11,354 bases of DNA from DASVWH01 sp036389715 (GTDB lineage Bacteria; Acidobacteriota; Blastocatellia; Pyrinomonadales; Pyrinomonadaceae), in assembly GCA_036389715.1 (NCBI GenBank), contig DASVWH010000183.1, positions 1 through 11,354 of the forward strand. Reading direction: 5' to 3'. The notes under the pieces were generated by a model that saw only the letters and a program-made list of their open reading frames with translations, ran no database searches and was not told the origin of the DNA. Below are positions 6,257 to 11,354 of the stretch, piece after piece. Within the stretch, counting starts at the first letter, position 1. Each line of letters opens with the position of its first letter. The translations under genes were made by a program, and so were the position numbers.

Positions 6257-7429
6257 TCAACCTTCTATGACATCCATCATGCTGGCGGCTTTTCGCTCGT
6301 AGGCGAGAATGGCCGCATAATTTTTGCGCTCAATCGCACCGAGAGAGCCTTCGTCGAAGCTCGGGTCGGGCTTGTACCAGCTGAAGCTGGCGAAGTATCT
6401 CTGTAGAGACTTGTCCTTGAAGACCTTGCCGCGGCGCGCATAGATTTCGTTGCGCAGCTTCTGTGCGTCTTCGACGAACAGGCCTTCGAGCATCCGCTTC
6501 GAGACGGGCCTGGTGCTCAACTCGTCGTGCAGCCTGTTTTCAACTTTAACGATCAGCTCGACGTTCTGTTGCTCGATGGCTGAAAGCTCCGTCGGCTTGT
6601 GTCCCTCTTCGGCGGGCTCGTACCAGGGCTGAAAATCAAAGTGTTGCTGAAGCCAGGCTGGACCGAAGCGGCGTCCGTGCCGGGCATAAAACTCGTTGCG
6701 CATCAAACGCAGCTCGTGCAGGCTCAAGCCCCGCAGCATCTGTTCGGTCAGCGGATGTTCCTGGAAAAGCTCCATGTCGCCCGGCGAGACGGCGACGTTG
6801 CGCTGCTTCTTCTGCGCCGCGATGATCGTCTGAAGATTCCGCTGTTCGATGGCGGTCAGTTGCTTCGGGTCGTATTGCGAGGCGGGCTCGTACCAGTAAC
6901 GCTCCTCGAAATATTTCTGGAGCCACGGCTCGTCGTCGAAACGCTTGCCGTGAATAGCCTCTACCTCCGCGCGCAGCACGCGCCACTCCGCGCCCGTGTG
7001 TTCGCCGAGCCGTTGCGGTGTGAAGGCGCGGCTGCGATAAAAGCGCAGGTCGCCCGGCTGGATAAACTCGTGTTGCGCGGCCTCGGCTTCGCGAATCAGG
7101 TCCAGGTTCCGGCGCTCCGTAGTGTTGAGCAGCGAGTTCTGGAAATTCGGGTCGGGCTTATACCAGGGGCGCTCCCGCAGGTATCTACGGATGTCCGCGT
7201 CCTTGAAGATTCGCCCGTGACGACCGAAGACGATGCCGCGCAGAAATTTCAGGTCGTCGAGAGACATTCCCTTGAGTTCCGCGAGCTTGACCGTCTGCGT
7301 TGCAAAGTCGAACTTCTCCCACCTGGCGAGCGCGTCCTGCTCCTGCGCCGCGCCGAGCGCAGCAGAGGCCAGGAGCAGGAGGAGCGCGATCAATGAGCTG
7401 CGAAAAAGAGAACGAATCAGCGACGACAT
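6257..7429 (-). CDS. secreted protein with four YARHG repeats
   Basis: The 390-aa protein has a signal peptide (RSLFRSSLIALLLLLASAALGAAQ region, 1-29) and then four tandem YARHG modules, a domain of the bacterial cell envelope of unknown molecular function named after its core motif. Module 1 (about 61-113): FGRHGRIF, PWYKPDPNF, ERRNLDLI. Module 2 (149-203): EAIHGKRF, YWYEP, IEQRNLQTI, the most divergent because YAR becomes EAI. Module 3 (239-295): FYARHGRRF, PWYEP, IEQQNVELI. Module 4 (321-377): IYARRGKVF, SWYKPDPSF, IERKNYAAI. Each module thus has an R/H-G-K/R-x-F core, a WY[EK]P strand and a closing E-R/Q-x-N helix. SD AAGGA sits about 8 nt before the ATG. Terminators at 6150-6188 and 7471-7492 isolate it as a single-gene unit. 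Function unknown; surface or periplasmic binding is inference. Confidence 0.9.
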   Translation of the reverse strand: MSSLIRSLFRSSLIALLLLLASAALGAAQEQDALARWEKFDFATQTVKLAELKGMSLDDLKFLRGIVFGRHGRIFKDADIRRYLRERPWYKPDPNFQNSLLNTTERRNLDLIREAEAAQHEFIQPGDLRFYRSRAFTPQRLGEHTGAEWRVLRAEVEAIHGKRFDDEPWLQKYFEERYWYEPASQYDPKQLTAIEQRNLQTIIAAQKKQRNVAVSPGDMELFQEHPLTEQMLRGLSLHELRLMRNEFYARHGRRFGPAWLQQHFDFQPWYEPAEEGHKPTELSAIEQQNVELIVKVENRLHDELSTRPVSKRMLEGLFVEDAQKLRNEIYARRGKVFKDKSLQRYFASFSWYKPDPSFDEGSLGAIERKNYAAILAYERKAASMMDVIEG

Positions 7430-7470
7430 GTCAGTCTTCCTTTACCTTGCGTTTCAAGTCTCGGCGGGAA

Positions 7471-7492
7471 TTAAAACGGCCCGGAAGGGCCT
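7471..7492 (-). terminator. intrinsic terminator of the OsmC-family gene
   Basis: On the minus strand GGCCC-TTCC-GGGCC (7491-7478) is followed by GTTTTAATT (7477-7469). It lies about 90 nt past the OsmC stop codon and only about 40 nt before the YARHG start, so the YARHG promoter must lie within or very near it. Confidence 0.75.
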
Positions 7493-7579
7493 TTCCCGCA
7501 CGCCTGTTTTGACGAGTGGCGGGCCGGTTTTTGCAATTCACAGCGCCCGTCCGCCAGCCGCAGCCGCGCAGGCTGACAG

Positions 7580-8020
7580 TCACGGCCTTGCGCCGCCTTC
7601 CTCTTCGATGATTTCGTAGCTCGAAACTATCTCGGCCGCCGGGCGCAGCGTCGCCGCCACGCTGCAATACTTCGAGTCGGAAAGCTCGATGGCCTGGGCC
7701 AGCGCCTTCTCTGAAATACCGCGCCCGCGCACGACGTGGTGAACCTCGAACCTGGTGAAGCTGCGCGGGTGCTCATCGCGCCTCGTGCCGCGCACCTCGA
7801 CGCGGTAATCGGTCACCTCCTCACGCTTTTTCTGTAGGATGGAGATAACGTCCACGGCCGTGCAGCTGCCGAGCGCGATCAGGAGCAGCTCGACGGGCGT
7901 GGCGCCGCTGCCCCGCTCGTGATTCGTGTCGAGCACCTGCGCGTGCCCGCTCGGACTGATGCCGATAAAGAGACCGTCGCCCGCAGAATGGATGACGGCT
8001 TTGGCGTCTTTCTGGCTCAT
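7580..8020 (-). CDS. OsmC/Ohr-family protein (YhfA-like thiol peroxidase fold)
   Basis: The 146-aa protein has the OsmC fold, whose members reduce organic hydroperoxides with a pair of cysteines in the cytosol. The first Cys is Cys53 in the helix GATPVELLLIALGSCTAVDV (39-58), the second Cys119 in LSDSKYCSVAATL (113-125), in the usual spacing. The short N-terminus and the GLFIGISPSG strand (17-26) fit the YhfA-like subgroup more than classical OsmC or Ohr; this is judged by eye. The ATG at 8020 has a strong SD (GGAGGAAC, about 7 nt upstream). An in-frame ATG 33 nt earlier lies upstream of the SD and near the expected promoter and is rejected. It ends with an acidic, non-conserved tail. No OhrR-type regulator is adjacent. 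Confidence 0.9.
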   Translation of the reverse strand: MSQKDAKAVIHSAGDGLFIGISPSGHAQVLDTNHERGSGATPVELLLIALGSCTAVDVISILQKKREEVTDYRVEVRGTRRDEHPRSFTRFEVHHVVRGRGISEKALAQAIELSDSKYCSVAATLRPAAEIVSSYEIIEEEGGARP

Positions 8021-8043
8021 CAAATTGTTCCTCCAGTAAATCA

Positions 8044-8049
8044 AGCATA
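8044..8049 (-). promoter_or_regulatory. possible extended -10 of the OsmC gene
   Basis: Minus strand reads TGC-TATGCT with TATGCT at 8049-8044, resembling an extended -10 box; the start of transcription near 8037 would leave a short leader holding the SD. No -35 match is visible. Confidence 0.35.
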
Positions 8050-8131
8050 GCACAGGCGCGGGCAGGGAACCGCGGCCGATTTTGAAGCGGCAAGCCGCCC
8101 CGCAAGGGCTAGCCCGCCGGGAAAATGAAGA

Positions 8132-8161
8132 TTGAATTCGGACGCGCTCCGCGGCTAGAAT
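8132..8161 (+). promoter_or_regulatory. sigma70-type promoter of the BamE-like gene
   Basis: TTGAAT (8132-8137), an 18-nt spacer and TAGAAT (8156-8161) match -35 and -10 boxes. Transcription would begin near 8168, about 50 nt before the ATG at 8218. A second TAGAAT overlaps at 8161-8166. Confidence 0.5.
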
Positions 8162-8217
8162 AGAATCGCTTTGACGTGCAAGAGGGGTGGCTGACTCAAA
8201 TTAAGGAGGAACCCATC

Positions 8218-8715
8218 ATGTCCCCTGCCTCTAAACGGATTGGCAGTTTGGCCTCACTGCTGGCCACGACGATTGTCATAGCCCTGGCCTTGAACGCGAC
8301 GGTCAAGCCAGCGGCATTGGCCCAGACCGGCAGTGGCGATAAAAAAGCGGGCGACCCCTTATACAGCGAGTATAAGGGAGTGCGCATCGGGATGACCGCC
8401 GCCGAAGCGCGCAAGAAGCTCGGCAAGCCGACGAGCACGGCCGACGATCAGGACTTCTACGAAGTTTCCGAAACCGAATCGGCACAGGTCTACTACGATA
8501 AAGAGCGCAAGGTGTTTGCCGTCGCGGTCAGCTACCTGGGCGAGAAGAGCGCGGCGCCCGCGCCGAAACTGGTCCTTGGCGAAGAGGTCCAGGCCAAGGC
8601 GGACGGCTCTATCTATAAGCTGATTCGTTACCAGGGTGCGGGTTTCTGGGTCTCTTATTACCGGACGGCCGGGACCGACCCGCTCGTCACCGTGACGATG
8701 CAAAAACTCCAGTGA
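8218..8715 (+). CDS. exported protein with BamE/SmpA-like repeats
   Basis: The 165-aa protein has a signal peptide (K6/R7, hydrophobic 11-27, likely cleavage after ALA at 35). The mature part opens with YKGVRIGMTAAEARKKLGKP (52-71), the G-M-T-xx-E-xx-KxLG-x-P pattern typical of BamE/SmpA-type outer-membrane assembly lipoproteins and other small beta-lactamase-inhibitor-like folds, and continues with a QVYYDKERKVFAVAVSYLG hairpin (90-108). The second half (118-164) has a looser version of the same pattern: LVLGEEVQAKADGSIYKL, then FWVSYYRTAGTDPLVTVTM. A tandem duplicated fold is therefore possible, by inference only. There is no lipobox Cys, so it is not a BamE lipoprotein in the strict sense. 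The ATG at 8218 has a strong SD (AAGGAGGA, 7 nt); an upstream in-frame ATG at 8176 precedes the SD and is rejected. Codons 47-54 contain a 9-bp hairpin. Confidence 0.75.
   Translation: MSPASKRIGSLASLLATTIVIALALNATVKPAALAQTGSGDKKAGDPLYSEYKGVRIGMTAAEARKKLGKPTSTADDQDFYEVSETESAQVYYDKERKVFAVAVSYLGEKSAAPAPKLVLGEEVQAKADGSIYKLIRYQGAGFWVSYYRTAGTDPLVTVTMQKLQ
8356..8378. repeat. 9-bp inverted repeat inside the BamE-like gene
   Basis: CCCTTATAC (8356-8364) and GTATAAGGG (8370-8378) are perfect complements around a 5-nt loop. The stem is AT-rich for this region and uses the rare-looking codon TTA. Chance is possible since it encodes part of DPLYSEYKG. Confidence 0.6.
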
Positions 8716-9042
8716 GCGAACAAGCAAATTCGCGCGGCAACCCGGTCGTCCCAAACTGAATCAGACTATTTGGTGTTGCTTTGCCGGGGGTATGGCAACA
8801 TGCCGTCGTGTCACGGAAGTGTGCGTCTTTGCTGGGGTTATCCCGGGCGCACGAGGCATCCCCGGGACGATGTTCTCTCCGGGCCAGCACCTCTCTAGCC
8901 TCTCCCTTTAACTCTCCCTGTGATATAAGACTTGTTCCCCTTTCCCCTTTTGTCGGAAACAATAGAGGCGCGGCGCAGTCCGCGCGGGTTGGAATGTTTG
9001 AACAATAAGCAATCAATGCTTGATTAGTGGAGGAAACGGGTA
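8716..9042. other. intergenic region with three GC-rich stems, no gene
   Basis: This 327-base gap shows no credible gene. It holds TGTTGC/GCAACA (8774-8779 with 8795-8800), TCCCGGG/CCCGGGA (8841-8847 with 8861-8867, nested in GCTGG/CCAGC at 8831-8835 and 8884-8888) and GCGCGG/CCGCGC (8968-8973 with 8980-8985). The last one is in the leader of the gene at 9043. An extended -10, TGA-TATAAG (8921-8929), without a -35 match, could start the transcript near 8936, giving a leader of about 105 nt. SD GGAGG precedes the ATG by about 10 nt. Whether the stems act together as a regulatory RNA is unknown. Confidence 0.4.
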
Positions 9043-10641
9043 ATGAATCGAATGAGAAATATGCTTTCCGTCGCGCTGATGGTCGCGCTGACGAGTATCG
9101 GTGTCACGGCGCAATACCAGCAGAGCCGCGTCTATCGCGGCACTGATCGACAGGTGCGCCAGTTGATTCGGCGCATAGAGAATCGGAGCGACGAGTTCCG
9201 CCAGAGCGTCGCCGCGGCGCTCGACCAGAGCCGGATTGACGGCACTAACAGGGAAGATAATATCAACCAGTTTGTCAGCGACTTTGAAATGGCGACGAAC
9301 CAGTTGCGCGACCGCTTCAATCGTCAACAGTCCGTCGTGGCCGATGTCCAGGCGGTGCTCGACCGCGCGGCCCTGATAGACAGGTTTATGCGGCGCAATC
9401 GCCTGGGCGGACGCGCCGAGCAGGATTGGGCCAGTCTGCGTCTCGATCTGAGCGAGCTGGCCAACACCTACGGGATCAGCAACTGGCGCTGGAATAACAA
9501 CCAGACCGGCCCGGTCGGCAACTATCCGCAGGGCAATAACTATCCGCCCAATAACCAAGGCAGCTATGCCGCGAATCGCCTGACCGGCACTTACAGGCTC
9601 GACGCGACGCGCAGCGACGATGCCCGCCAGGCCGCCGAGCGTGCCATCCGCTTTACGCGCGCCAGAAACCGCCAGGCTGTGCTCGACGCTCTGACGGCGC
9701 GGCTCGAATCGCCGACCTCCCTGGCCATTGACAGGCGCGGCCGGACAGTGACCATCGCCTCGACGCGCGCTCCGCAGTTCACGTTTGAGGCCGACGGCGT
9801 TGACCGGGTCGAGACCGGAGCGGACGGCCGTTCCGTGCGCGTTCGCTCGACGCTCAACGGCGATCAATTGATCGTCAGCTCTGCGGGCAACAGTAACAGC
9901 GATTTCAGCGTCACCTTCGACCCCATCAACAACGGTCGCAGCCTGCGCGTGACGCGCCGCATCACGGACATCAATCTGACCGCGCCGGTCACGGTCATCA
10001 GCGTCTACGATAAGACTTCCGACATCGCGGAGCTGAACATCTACAACGGCGGGTCCGCCTATCCGAATACGAATACGGGCGTCGGCACGGGCACGACGAG
10101 CGGCGATTTCATCATCCAGAACGGCACGCAGCTCGTCGCCGTCTTGAACGAGAACCTGACGACCAGGGACACGCGTGAGAACGACCGCTTTACCATGACG
10201 GTGCGCCAGCCTTCGCAGTACGACGGCGCGACCATCACGGGCTACGTGACGGGCGTCAACCGCTCGGGCCGCATCTCCGGGCGTTCGGAGATGACTCTTA
10301 ATTTCGAGAGCATCCGAATGCGTGACGGCAGAAGCTACAGGTTCGCCGGATACACTGAGAGCGTTCGGACGACCGGCGGCGAGACGGTCCGTGTGGACAA
10401 CGAAGGGGCCGTCCAGGATACGGACAGCCGCGGTGGGACGACGGCCAAGCGCGCGGGCATCGGCACGGCGGTCGGCGCAATCATCGGGGCCATCGCGGGC
10501 GGCGGCAAGGGTGCAGCCATCGGCGCGATTATCGGTGCTGGCGCTGGCGCTGGCTCGGTCTATGTGCAGGGCAGCGATGACCTGCAACTGATGAGCGGCA
10601 CGGAAGTCGTGATTCGCGCCACGGGGCCGGGCGGAAGATAA
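9043..10641 (+). CDS. large exported modular protein with C-terminal glycine zipper
   Basis: The 532-aa protein starts with a signal peptide (R3-R5, hydrophobic 7-22, cleavage near VTA-Q at 23). It then has a charged helical region (30-145, QSRIDGTNREDNINQF-like heptads), an Asn/Gly/Pro/Tyr-rich linker (150-176), a beta-rich middle (179-325, LTGTYRLDATRSDD start) and a C-terminal unit (356-531). The C-terminal unit opens GTQLVAVLNENLTTRDTREN (361-380), then FTMTVRQPSQYDGATITGYV (383-402), repeated GR turns, and a glycine zipper AGIGTAVGAIIGAIAGGGKG (471-490) plus AIGAIIGAGAGAG (492-504), followed by LQLMSGTEVVIRA (514-526). Glycine zippers pack helices against membranes or each other, so membrane or outer-membrane association is likely, by inference. 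I know of no assigned function. The 524-aa open frame on the opposite strand (9013-10587) is taken as a shadow. SD is GGAGG. Confidence 0.9.
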   Translation: MNRMRNMLSVALMVALTSIGVTAQYQQSRVYRGTDRQVRQLIRRIENRSDEFRQSVAAALDQSRIDGTNREDNINQFVSDFEMATNQLRDRFNRQQSVVADVQAVLDRAALIDRFMRRNRLGGRAEQDWASLRLDLSELANTYGISNWRWNNNQTGPVGNYPQGNNYPPNNQGSYAANRLTGTYRLDATRSDDARQAAERAIRFTRARNRQAVLDALTARLESPTSLAIDRRGRTVTIASTRAPQFTFEADGVDRVETGADGRSVRVRSTLNGDQLIVSSAGNSNSDFSVTFDPINNGRSLRVTRRITDINLTAPVTVISVYDKTSDIAELNIYNGGSAYPNTNTGVGTGTTSGDFIIQNGTQLVAVLNENLTTRDTRENDRFTMTVRQPSQYDGATITGYVTGVNRSGRISGRSEMTLNFESIRMRDGRSYRFAGYTESVRTTGGETVRVDNEGAVQDTDSRGGTTAKRAGIGTAVGAIIGAIAGGGKGAAIGAIIGAGAGAGSVYVQGSDDLQLMSGTEVVIRATGPGGR

Positions 10642-10691
10642 AACCTGCGGGCCGACCCGTCAGTTAAGGTCCGTCCGAAAGGCAACAGCCA

Positions 10692-10751
10692 ACGCGTCGA
10701 GGGCGCGGCGGGGCGGGGAATCATCCCCACTCCGCCGCGCCCTTGACGCGT
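10692..10751. repeat. 60-nt near-perfect hairpin between convergent genes
   Basis: Arms 10692-10719 and 10724-10751 form a 28-bp stem around the 4-nt loop ATCA. By hand pairing there are two G-T wobbles and one C-A mismatch; the outer 7 bp (ACGCGTC/GACGCGT) and a 12-bp central block (AGGGCGCGGCGG/CCGCCGCGCCCT) are perfect. No T tract follows on either strand. A further 5-bp stem, CCGGC/GCCGG (10752-10756 with 10765-10769), abuts it. It sits 50 nt past the stop of the glycine-zipper gene and 57 nt before the stop of the acetyltransferase. It may be a U-less terminator or a mobile palindromic unit. Nothing else is seen in the 10642-10808 gap. Confidence 0.85.
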
Positions 10752-10808
10752 CCGGCTCCTACTTGCCGGGCCCTGTGCTGATACTCAGACCGCCTTTCCG
10801 GGCTGGGG

Positions 10809-11354
10809 TTAACTCGTGCGCGTCGAAGACCCTGCCGTCTCCTGTTGAAGGAAGATGGTGTCGTAAGTCCCGCGCAGCTTAAAGCCTGCCTTCTGATAAA
10901 AGCTCGCCGCCTCTTTATTCAATTCGTTGAGCATCAGGGAGACGGAACCGGCGCGCGACAGCAGCGTGCGGCTCAATTGCGAGAGGCAGCGGCCGCCGTA
11001 TCCCTGCCCCCTGTATTCGGGAGCAACGTAGATGCCTTCGAGATAGCAAGCGGCGGGCGTCTCGGCCATGATGTCCGCCTTGAAAATCAGTCGCCCTTCC
11101 TTGACCAGCACCCAGACGCGCCCCTGCTCGATGCGGCGCGCACAGCGCAGGCGAAAACCGCTCGGGTCTTTCTCCAGCGGGTTGACGCCGCTCTCGGCGA
11201 AAGCCATTTCGGCCTGCACGGGCATGACCAGCGCCAGCTCGTCGAGCGTTGCCAGCCGCAGTCCGCGGACGCTCTCTCTGGCCTCGATGGGCCAGCGTTG
11301 CTCAAATAGCAGCTCGCGTCCCATCCGGCGCAGAGCCTGGCCGCCGTTCTGATA
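10809..11354 (-). CDS. GNAT acetyltransferase with extra N-terminal domain, 5' end beyond window
   Basis: The frame is open through the right edge: ten codons (YQNGGQALRR) precede the ATG at 11324 without a stop, and family members I recall are longer, so this is read as a partial gene of at least 181 aa rather than a complete 171-aa one. The C-terminal GNAT domain transfers an acetyl group from acetyl-CoA. Its motif A is YLEGIYVAPEYRGQGYGGR (P-loop RGQGYG, the acetyl-CoA pyrophosphate site) and motif B is LMLNELNKEAASFYQKAGF. The LATLDELALVMPVQAEMAFA and GVNPLEKDP pieces before it fit the two-domain DUF4081/GNAT arrangement known from several phyla; that is from memory. Substrate unknown. 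The stop TAA (minus) lies at 10811-10809. Confidence 0.85.
   Translation of the reverse strand, partial: YQNGGQALRRMGRELLFEQRWPIEARESVRGLRLATLDELALVMPVQAEMAFAESGVNPLEKDPSGFRLRCARRIEQGRVWVLVKEGRLIFKADIMAETPAACYLEGIYVAPEYRGQGYGGRCLSQLSRTLLSRAGSVSLMLNELNKEAASFYQKAGFKLRGTYDTIFLQQETAGSSTRTS

Noticed and set aside
6599..7396. 265-aa plus-strand open frame opposite the YARHG gene
   Set aside because: Antisense shadow; the minus frame contains four repeated domains, a signal peptide and an SD.
9013..10587. 524-aa open frame on the minus strand opposite the glycine-zipper gene
   Set aside because: It is a long shadow caused by GC-rich codons: it lacks recognisable domains, while the plus-strand gene has an SD, a signal peptide and structured modules.
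1..11354. Search for defence, phage, transposon, CRISPR or biosynthetic clusters
   Set aside because: No transposase, integrase, nuclease, helicase, toxin-antitoxin or regular repeat array is visible; the gene content is typical core or envelope-related chromosome.

Overview
The window looks like ordinary chromosome of a GC-rich, Gram-negative-type bacterium. The best guess is Acidobacteriota, class Blastocatellia. This rests on remembered protein-family resemblance (the 297-aa secreted protein, the Cys-rich VYNLS-motif protein, the MAFAESGVNP-type acetyltransferase) and on codon use rich in G/C third positions, not on a search. There is no rRNA, tRNA, transposase, phage gene, CRISPR array or recognisable defence or biosynthetic cluster.

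Layout, left to right: (1) the tail of an unidentified gene (1-131); (2) a two-CBS-domain protein with a clear sigma70-type promoter; (3) a secreted PQQ-type aldose sugar dehydrogenase; (4) a compact bidirectional terminator containing a 20-bp tandem duplication; (5) a convergent SAM-dependent methyltransferase on the minus strand; (6) a divergent intergenic region with a 9-bp inverted repeat; (7) a plus-strand pair of unknown genes, a secreted beta-rich protein and a Cys-rich single-TM protein; (8) three minus-strand genes: a TPR plus SLT lytic transglycosylase, a secreted protein with four YARHG repeats, and an OsmC-family protein; (9) two plus-strand secreted or envelope proteins, one BamE-like and one 532-aa modular protein with a glycine zipper; (10) an intergenic 60-nt near-perfect hairpin; (11) a GNAT acetyltransferase whose N-terminus runs off the right edge.

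Most genes appear to be transcribed alone: each has its own Shine-Dalgarno site and several are separated by recognisable intrinsic terminators. The only convincing operon is the pair 3002-3895 / 3929-4459. The common theme is the cell envelope: seven of the eleven genes carry a signal peptide or a membrane segment (sugar dehydrogenase, the unknown pair, lytic transglycosylase, YARHG protein, BamE-like protein, glycine-zipper protein). OsmC-type peroxidase and CBS proteins fit stress or energy sensing.

I did not find a convincing new multi-gene system. The signals most worth following are non-coding: the U-less 28-bp hairpin at 10692-10751, the duplicated terminator half that supplies a neighbouring stop codon (2011-2050), and the terminator that overlaps an apparent GTG start (6155-6188). 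Among proteins, the unknown secreted/Cys-rich pair at 3002-4459 is the most interesting.
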